From contig OZ246421.1 in the NCBI GenBank assembly GCA_965231165.1, positions 1,116,001-1,180,000 of the forward strand: a DNA stretch of 64,000 bases, in the 5' to 3' direction. The notes below the pieces were generated by a model, which searched no databases, was not told where the DNA came from, and saw only the letters and a program-made list of their open reading frames with translations. Every line of letters begins with the position of its first letter. The first letter of the stretch is position 1. This document shows, in pieces, positions 9,446 to 18,690 of the stretch. A program made the translations under genes and the position numbers. Source of the stretch: Micavibrio_C sp965231165 (GTDB lineage: Bacteria > Pseudomonadota > Alphaproteobacteria > Micavibrionales > Micavibrionaceae).

Positions 9446-9862
9446 TTATTGCCCATCTTTCTTGATTGGTTTGCTTTTGCTGGCGATCTGCTTCAGCGCA
9501 TCGATATGGGATTGGGATGCCTGTTTGCGCCCCGCCGGAACCACGCCCGTATCGCGACCGAACATCACGGTATTCTCACTGGCCAAGGCTTTGAGTATTT
9601 CTTTACCGAAGGTATCGGGAGCCATATCGAGGCTTTGCGGCGCTTCGGGTATATCCTCCTCCACGTCTTCTGCTTCCTGCCTGTAAACCACGCGGCTGAT
9701 GGCATGCGCGACAATCCCGGTCAGATGCGGCTGCGCCAGCGCTTGCAGCAGTTTCGGATCTTCATTCGTCCACGCGATAATCTGCTGGCGCGCCTTGGTG
9801 GCGTTGCCCTTGGCAATAGCCAAGGCTTCCTTGATGCGTTTTTCAGCGTATTCGCGGCTCAT
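9446..9862 (-). CDS. Conserved-looking hypothetical protein
   Basis: A 138-residue soluble protein. Residues 1-60 are helical and basic (REYAEKRIKEALAIAKGNAT), the middle is acidic (EAEDVEEDIPEAP) and the C-terminus ends in a lysine-rich tail. There is no signal peptide or membrane segment. It has a plausible ribosome site (GGGAAAA) before ATG 9862. It lies between the APH-type kinase and the dehydrogenase, same strand as both, with gaps of about 80 and 140 bases. I do not recognise a family. Confidence 0.6.
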   Translation of the reverse strand: MSREYAEKRIKEALAIAKGNATKARQQIIAWTNEDPKLLQALAQPHLTGIVAHAISRVVYRQEAEDVEEDIPEAPQSLDMAPDTFGKEILKALASENTVMFGRDTGVVPAGRKQASQSHIDALKQIASKSKPIKKDGQ

Positions 9863-9940
9863 GTGATTTTCCCGGAAATGTGGATCAGAACATCTTTGTC
9901 TATTTTCTCACAGAACCGTCCGAAAAACCAACCATGACGC

Positions 9941-9975
9941 AAAAAAGGCAGAAACTGCGAAATATTCTTTCGCAG
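9941..9975 (-). terminator. Probable Rho-independent terminator of the dehydrogenase gene
   Basis: An 8-base stem, CTGCGAAA (9955-9962) with TTTCGCAG (9968-9975), has a five-base loop. Read leftward it is followed by an interrupted T-rich stretch with a run of six T. Confidence 0.45.
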
Positions 9976-10001
9976 GCTCCGGTTTTCATAAGTTAGGCGG
10001 A

Positions 10002-11213
10002 TTAAACGCCCAGAATTTTGCTAAGCGCCATGAAGGTGCCCGCGTGTTGCGGTTCGGCACCGTGACGGTCAGCCAGCGCATACATCTCGCGCACGTTGGC
10101 GGCGATCTTTTCGCGTGTCATGGTTTTGGCTTCGTCGGCTTTTTTATTTGATTTTGATGTCAGCTCGACAAAGGCCGCAATCACACCGCCGGAGTTGGCG
10201 ATGAAATCGGGAACAAGGCATATACCCAATTCATGGAACTTTGACCGAGCCTCTTCCGTGCAGGGGCCGTTCGCGCCCTCGCAGACGAATTTGGCTTTTA
10301 CTTTCACTGAATTGGTTTCGGTCAGCACGTTCTGTACTGCGCAGGGGAACAGGATGTCGGTTTCCTGATAGAGAACGTCTTCTGGCTCGTCAGAGATTTT
10401 TGCCCCTTCCTTGGGCAACAGCTTGTTGGCGACATCAACATCCTGTGCAATTAACGCCGCCTTCAGTTCAGCAGAGAGCGGCTTTTCAAAAATCCAGGTG
10501 CCGCCGTATTTCGGATCGGCCATCGCGTTCAGGCGCGCACCTGTTTCGCTGAAATAACGGAACACGGCCGCGCCCATCGCGCCCATGCCCTGCACGGCGA
10601 AAGTGCTTTCCCCCGGTTTGACCCCACGCACATCCATCATCGTCTGACCAGCCACAGCGACACCCAGACCCGCTATTCCTTCACGGTCATAATCGGTGCC
10701 GCCCATATCCAGCGGCTTGCCGGTGAAGCAGGTTGTTGATTTCAATTCATCACAAGCCCACAACGCCTGTTGCGGCTGCGCGCCGAGGTCGAAACCGAAA
10801 CCGCCGAACGGGCCACCATTTTCACGCAAGAACGGCGCACAGAGCTTTACGAAACGGCGATATTTTTTCTCGAAATCGGGGGCGGATGTATCAGCGCGCA
10901 ATCCTGATTTGGAACCACCGAGCGGCAGACCCGCGGCGGCATTTTTCAGCGCCATTGTCCGCGCCAGCATTTTGACTTCATCCATCGTGACATGCGGGGT
11001 CACACGTGTGCCGCCCTTTCCGCTGCGCTCCATCGGTCCGCCGATGCTGATGGCGGTGTTCCAGACTACAATATAGCCTTCCACACCCAGTTCAGGATCA
11101 CGTACGGTCGTTTCCAGCTCCGGCTTCATCGCCGCGAAACGCGCTTCGAGATCGGCCAGTTGCTCATAAAATCGGACGGATTCTTTTGTCATCTGCAATG
11201 CGGCGGCGCTCAT
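10002..11213 (-). CDS. Glu/Leu/Phe/Val-type amino-acid dehydrogenase
   Basis: NAD(P)-dependent oxidative deaminase of the glutamate dehydrogenase superfamily, 403 residues. The dimerisation/catalytic domain holds the substrate-lysine region PLGGSKSGL (about 97-105), where most glutamate dehydrogenases have P-x-GG-x-KGG. The FGGFGFD segment follows. The Rossmann domain begins at FAVQGMGAMGAAV (about 207-219), and FIANSGGVIAAF near the end is the usual cofactor/substrate closure motif. Substrate (Glu versus Leu or Phe) cannot be fixed by eye. Start ATG 11213 has AGGAG 8-9 bases upstream. It is the last gene of a leftward group after mfd, with a 94-base gap that leaves room for its own promoter. 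Confidence 0.85.
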   Translation of the reverse strand: MSAAALQMTKESVRFYEQLADLEARFAAMKPELETTVRDPELGVEGYIVVWNTAISIGGPMERSGKGGTRVTPHVTMDEVKMLARTMALKNAAAGLPLGGSKSGLRADTSAPDFEKKYRRFVKLCAPFLRENGGPFGGFGFDLGAQPQQALWACDELKSTTCFTGKPLDMGGTDYDREGIAGLGVAVAGQTMMDVRGVKPGESTFAVQGMGAMGAAVFRYFSETGARLNAMADPKYGGTWIFEKPLSAELKAALIAQDVDVANKLLPKEGAKISDEPEDVLYQETDILFPCAVQNVLTETNSVKVKAKFVCEGANGPCTEEARSKFHELGICLVPDFIANSGGVIAAFVELTSKSNKKADEAKTMTREKIAANVREMYALADRHGAEPQHAGTFMALSKILGV

Positions 11214-11307
11214 AGTCGTTTACTCCTGAATACTTTGATTTCCCGAATATATCCCCATACTTGTCCACCGCCAAGATAGCAGGTTTGCAGGTGCGAAAAG
11301 GGCTATG

Positions 11308-14300
11308 TCAGGCGGATTGCGCCTGCGCCAATTCCTTGACGAGGGATTCAACGCCTTTGACGCGCTGTTGGGTGCTGAGCCACTGGCGCGGTGTGAAGAG
11401 TTTCTGGTCGGGGCGCAATTTCACCGATCCGCCCTTCTCTTGCATCCACTTCATCAAGCCCGGCACGTTGGGGGGATTGTCTTTATAGAAGCCGATGACC
11501 ACGCCCTTCGGCCCGGCATCAAGACGATCAATGCCCGCCATGCGACAAAACTGCTTGATTACTACAATCGAAAGCAGATTTTCGAATTCCTCGGGCAACG
11601 GGCCAAAACGGTCGATCATCTCGGCAGCAAAGCCCTCGATGGCTTGCTTATCTTCCAGTTCTGAAAGGCGGCGATAGAGCGACATGCGCACATTCAGGTC
11701 GGTCACATAATGCTCTGGAATAAGCACGGAGGTGCCAAGATTGATCTGCGGCGACCAGCGGTCGGGGATTTCTTCACCGGCGATATCAAAGCCTTCACGC
11801 GCCGCGGCGACAGCTTCTTCCAGCATTTGCTGGTAAAGCTCGACACCGACTTCGCGGATGTGGCCGGATTGTTCTTCACCCAGCAGATTGCCCGCGCCGC
11901 GAATATCCATGTCGTGGCTGGCAAGCTGGAAGCCTGCGCCGAGCGTATCAAGCGTTTCCAACACCTCAAGACGTTTTTGCGCCTGGTCGGTCAATTTCTT
12001 GGTGGGCTCGTATGTCAGGTAAGCATAAGCGCGCACTTTGGAACGACCAATGCGGCCACGAATCTGGTAAAGCTGCGCTAGCCCGAACAAGTCGGAACGG
12101 TGCACGATCATGGTGTTGGCGGTCGGAATATCGATTCCATTCTCGATGATATTAGTTGCCAGCAGCACATTATACTGGCCGTCATAGAAGGCGGTCATGC
12201 GATCTTCGAGTTCTTGCGGACTCATCTGACCGTGGGCGCTGATGACTTTTACCTCCGGCACCAGTTCTTTCAGCATGTCCTCGACATCCTGAATATCCTT
12301 GATGCGCGGACAGACATAGAAAGACTGGCCGCCGCGATAATGCTCGCGCAGGATTGCCTCGCGGATCACGGCGGGGTCGAATGGCAACACAAAAGTGCGT
12401 ATCGCCAAACGATCCACAGGCGGCGATGCGATAATGCTCATGTCCCGTACACCTGTCAGCGCCATCTGCAATGTGCGCGGGATCGGCGTCGCGGTCAGCG
12501 TCAGCACGTGGACATTCGCCTTCAATTCTTTGAGTTTTTCTTTTTGCTTCACGCCGAAACGCTGTTCTTCATCAACAATGACAAGCCCCAGATGCGCGAA
12601 TTTAATTTTTTCCGCCAGAATGGCGTGGGTGCCAACAACAATATTGACGCTGCCATCTGTGAGGCCTTTGCGTGTTAATTCAGCGTCCCGCGCCGATACC
12701 ATGCGCGAGAGCTGACCGACGCGAATACCTGTTCCGGCAAAACGCTGTGTGAAATTATTGTAATGCTGGCGGGCAAGCAAGGTCGTGGGCACCACGACGG
12801 CCACTTGCGTCCCGTGCATCGCCGCCACATAAGCGCCGCGCAAGGCAATCTCGGTCTTGCCGAAACCGACATCGCCGCAGACAAGGCGATCCATCGGCTG
12901 GCCGCTGATCAGGTCCTTTTGCACGTCATCAATAGCACGTTGCTGGTCGTCGGTTTCCTGATAAGGGAAACGTGTCACGAAATCATTGTAGGTGGCGGTG
13001 ACTTCCATTACCTCACCGCGCTGCAACTGGCGGGCAGCGGCAATTTTCAGCAGGCCTTCGGCCATGATCATCAGGTCTTTTTTGACCTTGGCCTTGCGCG
13101 CCTGCCAGCCTGCGCCGCCGAGTTTATCGAGCTGGGTGGTATCGCCCTCGCCGCCGAAGCGTGAGAGCACTTCGATATTCTCAACAGGCACAAACAGGCG
13201 GTCGCCGCCGTCATAGACGATTTTCAGGCAATCATGCAGCGTACCCGCGGCCTCGACCGTTTCAAGACTTTCGAACCGCCCGATACCGTGATCGATATGC
13301 ACAACCAGATCACCGGGAGCCAACGACGATACTTCGCGCAGGAAATTATCGGCCTTCTTACGTTTCTTTGATACACGCGCCAGACGGTCGCCAAGCAGAT
13401 CCTGTTCAGTAATAACCGCGAGATCGGGTGCAACGAAACCGTGTTCCAGCGCCAATATGGCCATGCCGACCTGATGCGTATCCAGTTTTTTTAAGTCTTC
13501 AGCGCCGCCGATTTCGGCAAGATTGGCAAAACCCGCCGCCAGCATCAGGCTGCGCAAACGCTCGCGTGAACCCATGCTGTAGGCCGCAATGATAATCTTG
13601 CGCCCGCCCTTGCGCAGTTCCGAAACATGTTCGCTCAGCGCCTTGAAAATATCGCCATCAGGCAAGGCGCGGATATCGGCAAAATCGCGCCCTTTACGGG
13701 CACCCGCTTCCGTTTCATTGGCGGCACCGAAGGGTGAAAGCGTGAAGACATCACTCAGCCGTCCAGCCCATTCCTGCTCGGATAAATACAGCCGCGCCCA
13801 AGGCATCGGGTGGTAGATCGTGCCGCTCAAGGAAACGTCGGCACCGTCTTTTTTCTGTTTACGCTTGCTGCCCGCATCTTCCAGCGTACGGCGGGCCTGA
13901 TAGAAATCGGCGATCTGGGTCAGGCGTTCGGTGCGCGCCTGTTCCCCGGCGCTATCCATTGTCACCAGCGCATTCGGGGCGTAATCGAACAGGGTATCCA
14001 TCTGATCGAAAAACAGCGGCAGCCAATGATCCATGCCGTTGTATCGGCGGCCTGCGCTGATCGATTCATAAAGCGGGTCGTTATCGTTGATCACACCAAA
14101 GAGTTCGCGATAGCCCGCACGGAACCGGGCAATGGAAGCATCATCAAGAAAAAATTCGGTGGCCGGATGCAATACCAGTTTCGAAAGTTTTTTGTCCGTG
14201 CGCTGGCTGGCCGGATCGAAGGTGCGGATACTTTCGATCTCGTCGCCAAACAGATCAAGCCGCACCGGTTCATCATAACCCGGCGGGAAAATATCGACGA

Positions 14301-14829
14301 TGCCGCCCCGGAAAGCATACTCGCCATGTTCGCGCACGGTATCGGTGCGGTTATAGCCGTTGTTATGCAGGAATATCTGCAATTGTTCCTGTTTCAGATG
14401 GCTACCACGTTCGGCGATCAGGCTGGCCCCGGCGATGGTATCTTTCGGGGTTACTCTCTGCGTGATGGCGTTCACGGTCGTCAGCAGGATGCGCGGATGA
14501 CGTTCGCGTTGTTGTTCCCATGCGATCAACGTGCATAGCCCGGCCACGCGCTGCGCGACGATTTCAACATTGGGGGAGACGCGATCATACGGCAGGCAGT
14601 CCCATGCCGGAAACATCGCGATTTTTACATCGGGTGCGAAGAACGCAATCAGGTCGTGCATTTCCGCCACGCGGGCATCGTCCATCGCGACATGAATCAG
14701 TACGCGGTCGTCCGGCATCAATGCGCGGGCGCGTTCGATCAGGATGCGGGCGTCCTGTCCCTCCGGCGCACCATGGATGACCGGATGGGTTAATACAGAA
14801 TGTGCTGATTTCTCCGCATGTTGTGACAT
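11308..14829 (-). CDS. mfd: Transcription-repair coupling factor Mfd
   Basis: Removes RNA polymerase stalled at DNA lesions and recruits UvrA. The 1173-residue protein has the expected order. A UvrB-like N-terminal module begins with PVIHGAPEG and MFPAWDCLPYDR. The RNA-polymerase interaction (CarD-like) domain follows at about 500-570 (GDLVVHIDHGIGRFESLE). The SF2 translocase comes next, with Walker A GDVGFGKTE near residue 650, DEEQRFG near 755, TATPIPRT, and the TRG region RIGRSKVRAYAYL. The C-terminal autoinhibitory domain ends the protein. Only mfd-type helicases carry this UvrB/CarD/RecG-like combination. It is the last gene of an sdhE-unknown-mfd run on the minus strand. Its homologous helicase recG is divergent nearby. 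Confidence 0.97.
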   Translation of the reverse strand: MSQHAEKSAHSVLTHPVIHGAPEGQDARILIERARALMPDDRVLIHVAMDDARVAEMHDLIAFFAPDVKIAMFPAWDCLPYDRVSPNVEIVAQRVAGLCTLIAWEQQRERHPRILLTTVNAITQRVTPKDTIAGASLIAERGSHLKQEQLQIFLHNNGYNRTDTVREHGEYAFRGGIVDIFPPGYDEPVRLDLFGDEIESIRTFDPASQRTDKKLSKLVLHPATEFFLDDASIARFRAGYRELFGVINDNDPLYESISAGRRYNGMDHWLPLFFDQMDTLFDYAPNALVTMDSAGEQARTERLTQIADFYQARRTLEDAGSKRKQKKDGADVSLSGTIYHPMPWARLYLSEQEWAGRLSDVFTLSPFGAANETEAGARKGRDFADIRALPDGDIFKALSEHVSELRKGGRKIIIAAYSMGSRERLRSLMLAAGFANLAEIGGAEDLKKLDTHQVGMAILALEHGFVAPDLAVITEQDLLGDRLARVSKKRKKADNFLREVSSLAPGDLVVHIDHGIGRFESLETVEAAGTLHDCLKIVYDGGDRLFVPVENIEVLSRFGGEGDTTQLDKLGGAGWQARKAKVKKDLMIMAEGLLKIAAARQLQRGEVMEVTATYNDFVTRFPYQETDDQQRAIDDVQKDLISGQPMDRLVCGDVGFGKTEIALRGAYVAAMHGTQVAVVVPTTLLARQHYNNFTQRFAGTGIRVGQLSRMVSARDAELTRKGLTDGSVNIVVGTHAILAEKIKFAHLGLVIVDEEQRFGVKQKEKLKELKANVHVLTLTATPIPRTLQMALTGVRDMSIIASPPVDRLAIRTFVLPFDPAVIREAILREHYRGGQSFYVCPRIKDIQDVEDMLKELVPEVKVISAHGQMSPQELEDRMTAFYDGQYNVLLATNIIENGIDIPTANTMIVHRSDLFGLAQLYQIRGRIGRSKVRAYAYLTYEPTKKLTDQAQKRLEVLETLDTLGAGFQLASHDMDIRGAGNLLGEEQSGHIREVGVELYQQMLEEAVAAAREGFDIAGEEIPDRWSPQINLGTSVLIPEHYVTDLNVRMSLYRRLSELEDKQAIEGFAAEMIDRFGPLPEEFENLLSIVVIKQFCRMAGIDRLDAGPKGVVIGFYKDNPPNVPGLMKWMQEKGGSVKLRPDQKLFTPRQWLSTQQRVKGVESLVKELAQAQSA

Positions 14830-14869
14830 GCGGCGTTTTTACTATCCCCTCAGGGGCAGGTAAAGGAAA

Positions 14870-15271
14870 TTAGCTCTTCAGGTCGCAGAAATGACGCCGC
14901 TTTTGCGTAGCATCGCGGAAAGACGTGTTGTCGATCTGTTTTTCATACTTATACGGATCGCCCGCCACCTGCTTGATGCCTTGTGTGCTGCTTTTAACGA
15001 AATCAAATGCCGCCTTCACGCTATCGCGTGATTTTGCGGAGAATTCTCCAACATCGTCCGGATCAACCAACTGAAGCTCTACAGCCCGCCCCAGAATGCT
15101 TTCAAAGCGTTTTTTGTCAACCTGACCATCGCGGGTATCAATATCGCGCAGTTCAATCTCCATCTGGCGTTCCAGACGATCAATATCGCGTTCAGACTCC
15201 ATCACTTTAGAAACGGAAGTCCAGAAAGCCTGCTTGGGATCGGCAAATTCGGTCGGTTTGTATGGTTTCAT
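14870..15271 (-). CDS. Hypothetical protein between sdhE and mfd
   Basis: A 133-residue soluble, charged and mostly helical protein with no signal peptide or membrane segment. The region ESERDIDRLERQMEIELRDID is likely a short coiled coil. I start it at the ATG at 15271 because GAGAGGG lies nine bases upstream; an ATG six codons earlier overlaps that ribosome site. I do not recognise the family. It is on the same strand as sdhE (93-base gap) and mfd (40-base gap). Confidence 0.6.
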   Translation of the reverse strand: MKPYKPTEFADPKQAFWTSVSKVMESERDIDRLERQMEIELRDIDTRDGQVDKKRFESILGRAVELQLVDPDDVGEFSAKSRDSVKAAFDFVKSSTQGIKQVAGDPYKYEKQIDNTSFRDATQKRRHFCDLKS

Positions 15272-15363
15272 CAGTATATACCCTCTCATTTACCAGCATA
15301 TTATTACAAATATAGTGAAGAAAAGCTTTATATCCAAAGTCTATATTGTAAGTTATTGAAATA

Positions 15364-15627
15364 TCATGATATTTTGTGCTTTAAGAACCGCTCCAGCATC
15401 GGCGTCAGCAGATTGGCGGGCGGTTTTTCCACTCCGGCGATCCAGTTATAAAGATCGGGATCGCTGGTTTCGAGCAGGTTTTCGTAGGCAGTCAGATCGT
15501 CTTCGCTGAAGCCGGGCACGTTACGGTCGGCGAAACTGCCCATAATCAGATCCATTTCCCGCGTCCCGCGATGCCAGGAACGGAAGACCAGCCGTTTGCG
15601 CCAGTTCTGTAATTCTTCTAAAGTCAT
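15364..15627 (-). CDS. sdhE: FAD assembly factor SdhE
   Basis: A small helical protein (87 residues) that promotes covalent flavinylation of succinate dehydrogenase SdhA. The family signature RGTREMDLIMG is complete at residues 20-30, with the RGxxE core that contacts the flavoprotein. Length and the C-terminal helix match bacterial SdhE/Sdh5 proteins. The gene is divergent from recG with only 42 bases between starts, a common arrangement in alphaproteobacteria, so the two probably share a compact promoter region. Confidence 0.93.
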   Translation of the reverse strand: MTLEELQNWRKRLVFRSWHRGTREMDLIMGSFADRNVPGFSEDDLTAYENLLETSDPDLYNWIAGVEKPPANLLTPMLERFLKHKIS

Positions 15628-15669
15628 GTCACTTTTCTAAACCATTCGCGGGGATGCGACAAAGCGAAA

Positions 15670-17802
15670 ATGGCTGAAGCCGCCGAAAAAGAACCTCAGG
15701 AACCACCGCGCAAAACAGGTCGCCCGTTTGCGCTTGATCCGTTGTTTGCGCCGCTGACGACCCTGCCCGGTATCGGCCCCAAGAGCGGTAAACTGCTGGA
15801 AAAGCTGGTGGGTGGGCCGAAGCTGCTGGATGTGTTGTGGCATAAGCCGTTCGATATCGTTGACCGCCGCTTCCGCCCTACGGTGAAAGACGCGCCGCAC
15901 GGTCATATTGCCACGCTCACCGTCACGGTGGAAAAACATACGCCCAATGCCAAACGCAATATGCCCTACCGTGTGCGCTGCCATGATGAAACGGGACAAC
16001 TCGATCTCGTATTCTTCAATCCACATAAAGATTATATCGAGAAGCAATTACCCATCGGCGCCATGGTCATCGTCAGCGGGCGTGTCGATCATTATCAGGG
16101 GCGCGCCCAGATTGTGCATCCGGATGCCATCGGTACGCCGGAGGAGATTGACGAGATTGCCGTGGTGGAACCGGTTTATCCGCTAACGCAGGGTCTGACC
16201 AACAAGCCTGTGCGCAAGGCGGTACTGGCCGCGCTTGAGAAAGCCCCTGCCCTGCCCGAATGGCAGGATGCGGCATGGCTTGCCAAAAACCACTGGCCGT
16301 CATGGCAGGACGCGCTCCATACCCTGCACCATCCGCCGGGCCTGAATGGCATCAGCCCGGAGCATCCGGCACGGATGCGTCTGGCCTATGATGAATTGCT
16401 GGCAAACCAGTTGACGCTGGCGCTGGTGCGGCACCACAGCCGCCGCCAGAGCGGGCGCAGTCTTGAGGGTGACGGCAAGCTGCGTCAGGTGTTGCTGGAC
16501 GTGCTGCCTTTCAAACTGACGGGAGCGCAGGAACGCTCGCTCAAGGACATCTACGCCGATATGAAAGACCCCACGCGCATGCTGCGTTTATTGCAGGGTG
16601 ATGTCGGCAGCGGCAAGACGGTGGTGGCCGCGCTTGCCATGCTCAATGCGGTTGAATGCGGCACACAGGCGGCGCTGATGGCACCCACGGAAATTCTGGC
16701 GCGGCAACATGCGGAATCATTGCGTCCGTGGCTGGAGGCCGCCGGAGTGCGTTATATCGTGCTGACGGGCCGCGACAAAGGCAAGGCGCGTGAAGTGTTG
16801 TTGCAACAGATTGCCAGCGGTGCCGCGCAAATTGTCATCGGCACCCATGCGTTGTTTCAGGAAGGCGTCGCGTTCGCCGATCTTGGTTTTGCGGTGATTG
16901 ATGAACAGCACCGTTTCGGTGTGCATCAGCGTTTGCAGCTTTCCTCCAAGAGCAAAGCCACGGATGTGCTGGTGATGACGGCCACCCCTATTCCGCGTAC
17001 GCTCACCCTGACCGCTTACGGCGATATGGATGTCAGCCGCCTTGATGAAAAACCGCCGGGGCGCAAGCCGATTGAAACATTGCTGCTGGCGCAGGACAAG
17101 GCTGAAGACCTCGTTGAAAAGCTTGTGAAGCAGACCCAGACAGGGGCGCGCGTTTATTGGGTGTGCCCGCTGGTCGAGGAATCCGAGGTGCTCGATCTGG
17201 CCGCCGCGACCGAACGCTACGAGATTTTGCAGGCGCGCTTCGGTGACAAAGTGGGTCTGATCCATGGCCGTTTGAAGCCCGATGAAAAAGACACGGTGAT
17301 GCAGAAATTCGCCAAGGGGGAATTATCGGTGCTGGTCGCGACCACCGTGATCGAGGTCGGCGTCAATGTGCCCGAAGCCACGATCATGGTGATCGAGCAT
17401 GCCGAGCGTTTTGGACTGGCCCAGTTGCACCAGTTGCGCGGACGGGTCGGGCGTGGCGGCGATAAATCGTTTTGCTTCCTTGTCTATGCCGCGCCGCTGT
17501 CGGAAACCGCCAAGGAACGGCTTTCGACCATGCGTGAAACCGAAGATGGCTTCCTGATCGCCGAGAAAGACCTGAAACTGCGTGGCAGCGGGGAAATTCT
17601 GGGTACGCGCCAGAGCGGGCTGGTGCAGTTCCGCGTTGCCGAGCTTGCTTTCCACGGTGAATTACTGGCCGCGGCCTGCGACGATGCCCGTTTGATAATT
17701 GATAAAGATGTTGATTTACAAGGTGTTAGAGGGCAAGCCCTGCGCCATTTGCTGTACCTGTTTGAACGAGACCAGGCAATTGCCTATCTGCGTTCCGGCT
17801 AG
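15670..17802 (+). CDS. recG: ATP-dependent DNA helicase RecG
   Basis: Branch-migrating helicase for replication forks and recombination intermediates. The N-terminal wedge/OB domain (about 20-180) starts with LTTLPGIGPKSGKLLEKL. The SF2 helicase core has Walker A GDVGSGKT near residue 310, the DEQH box (DEQHRFG) near 411, TATPIPRTL and the RecG-specific region RGRVGRGGDKSFC, then the C-terminal TRG-like LRGSGEILGTRQSG. Length 710 fits the family. No strong ribosome site is visible before ATG 15670. The first residues are charged and probably disordered. Confidence 0.96.
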   Translation: MAEAAEKEPQEPPRKTGRPFALDPLFAPLTTLPGIGPKSGKLLEKLVGGPKLLDVLWHKPFDIVDRRFRPTVKDAPHGHIATLTVTVEKHTPNAKRNMPYRVRCHDETGQLDLVFFNPHKDYIEKQLPIGAMVIVSGRVDHYQGRAQIVHPDAIGTPEEIDEIAVVEPVYPLTQGLTNKPVRKAVLAALEKAPALPEWQDAAWLAKNHWPSWQDALHTLHHPPGLNGISPEHPARMRLAYDELLANQLTLALVRHHSRRQSGRSLEGDGKLRQVLLDVLPFKLTGAQERSLKDIYADMKDPTRMLRLLQGDVGSGKTVVAALAMLNAVECGTQAALMAPTEILARQHAESLRPWLEAAGVRYIVLTGRDKGKAREVLLQQIASGAAQIVIGTHALFQEGVAFADLGFAVIDEQHRFGVHQRLQLSSKSKATDVLVMTATPIPRTLTLTAYGDMDVSRLDEKPPGRKPIETLLLAQDKAEDLVEKLVKQTQTGARVYWVCPLVEESEVLDLAAATERYEILQARFGDKVGLIHGRLKPDEKDTVMQKFAKGELSVLVATTVIEVGVNVPEATIMVIEHAERFGLAQLHQLRGRVGRGGDKSFCFLVYAAPLSETAKERLSTMRETEDGFLIAEKDLKLRGSGEILGTRQSGLVQFRVAELAFHGELLAAACDDARLIIDKDVDLQGVRGQALRHLLYLFERDQAIAYLRSG

Positions 17803-17850
17803 GCCTGAAAAGCCACCCCAAGCTTTTGATAATTATGGTTAAAAATAAAG

Positions 17851-17880
17851 TTGTCAGGAGTGTTCAAAATATATTATATT
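17851..17880 (+). promoter_or_regulatory. Putative promoter for the repeat-protein pair
   Basis: TTGTCA (17851-17856), an 18-base spacer and TATATT (17875-17880) each match the sigma70 hexamers at five of six positions. They lie 41 bases before the ATG at 17922 in an AT-rich gap after recG. Confidence 0.45.
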
Positions 17881-17921
17881 ACGGCAAATCAAAACAGGCG
17901 CATTTTAACAAGGGTGTGATT

Positions 17922-18671
17922 ATGACGGCCTCTGAAAATAACCAAATTCCTGAACAGGAAACAGCCGCGCCGCAACTGTCCGGCTTCGCCTCACGTCCGG
18001 GTCCGCGCGCCAAAGCATCCGCAGATACCGAAACACCGGAAGAAAAAACCACCCCTGACACGGATACAAACAGAGATACTGACGAAAAATCAGACCTCGG
18101 CAAAGACTTCGACAACACAGAATTCATGCGTCTGCTGTGCATGCTCTATGGCATCTCCGCCATCCCGACCCCTGTCGTGCCGCTGCTGAGAGGTTTCGAA
18201 CTGGATTCCAGCAAGGAAAAACCGGTAAATTCCGATGGCACAATATATGCCCTCGTCGATGGTGCCAAACTGGAAATCACCAAAGACTCCATCCTGACGG
18301 ATGAGCCGCTGACACCGGCACTGGCCTATAAAATGGCGGCCGCCGCTTCGCTGAACCCGGCTTACAAAACATTGTCACTGAGCGGTTCTCTGGAAGACCG
18401 CGTGATGCTGTTCATGGCGGCCCAGCATTTCGGCATGGAAATAGAGGAAAGCAGCATCCCGGAAATCCCGGCAGATAAACTTCCCGGACTGGCTGCTAAA
18501 TTCTATGAGTTCGAACAGTCCGCAAATCTGGGGAAAAGCGTCGCTGAGGAATATCTCGACGCAAAATATAGGAACAAACAGGACTGGGACAAAGAATCCG
18601 CACCACCGCAAAAAAAGAATACACATCAACAGCCCGGCCCTGCACCAGCAGGAGCCCCGCTTGCCGCTTAA
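17922..18671 (+). CDS. Hypothetical acidic protein, partner of the next gene
   Basis: A 249-residue product. I start it at ATG 17922 because AAGGGTG precedes it; the open frame further upstream covers the promoter. Residues 1-65 are disordered, rich in Glu, Thr and Pro. Residues 70-205 form a folded, mostly helical part. Within it the stretch 133-175 (ALAYKMAAAASLN, then LSLSGSLEDRVMLFMAAQHFG) resembles the pattern of the large polyvalent-protein-associated LPD7 domain (a helix, a short strand, then AA-x(3)-G). This resemblance is by eye and weak. The C-terminus is a Pro/Lys/Gln tail. There is no signal peptide. The next gene starts 19 bases later and has a similar AAxxxG segment, so the two may be diverged relatives. 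Function unknown. Confidence 0.6.
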   Translation: MTASENNQIPEQETAAPQLSGFASRPGPRAKASADTETPEEKTTPDTDTNRDTDEKSDLGKDFDNTEFMRLLCMLYGISAIPTPVVPLLRGFELDSSKEKPVNSDGTIYALVDGAKLEITKDSILTDEPLTPALAYKMAAAASLNPAYKTLSLSGSLEDRVMLFMAAQHFGMEIEESSIPEIPADKLPGLAAKFYEFEQSANLGKSVAEEYLDAKYRNKQDWDKESAPPQKKNTHQQPGPAPAGAPLAA

Positions 18672-18690
18672 CACTTAGAGGAACAAAACT

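Noticed and set aside
12100..14538. Several rightward frames of 130-240 codons
   Set aside because: All antisense to mfd, with no motif or start signal.
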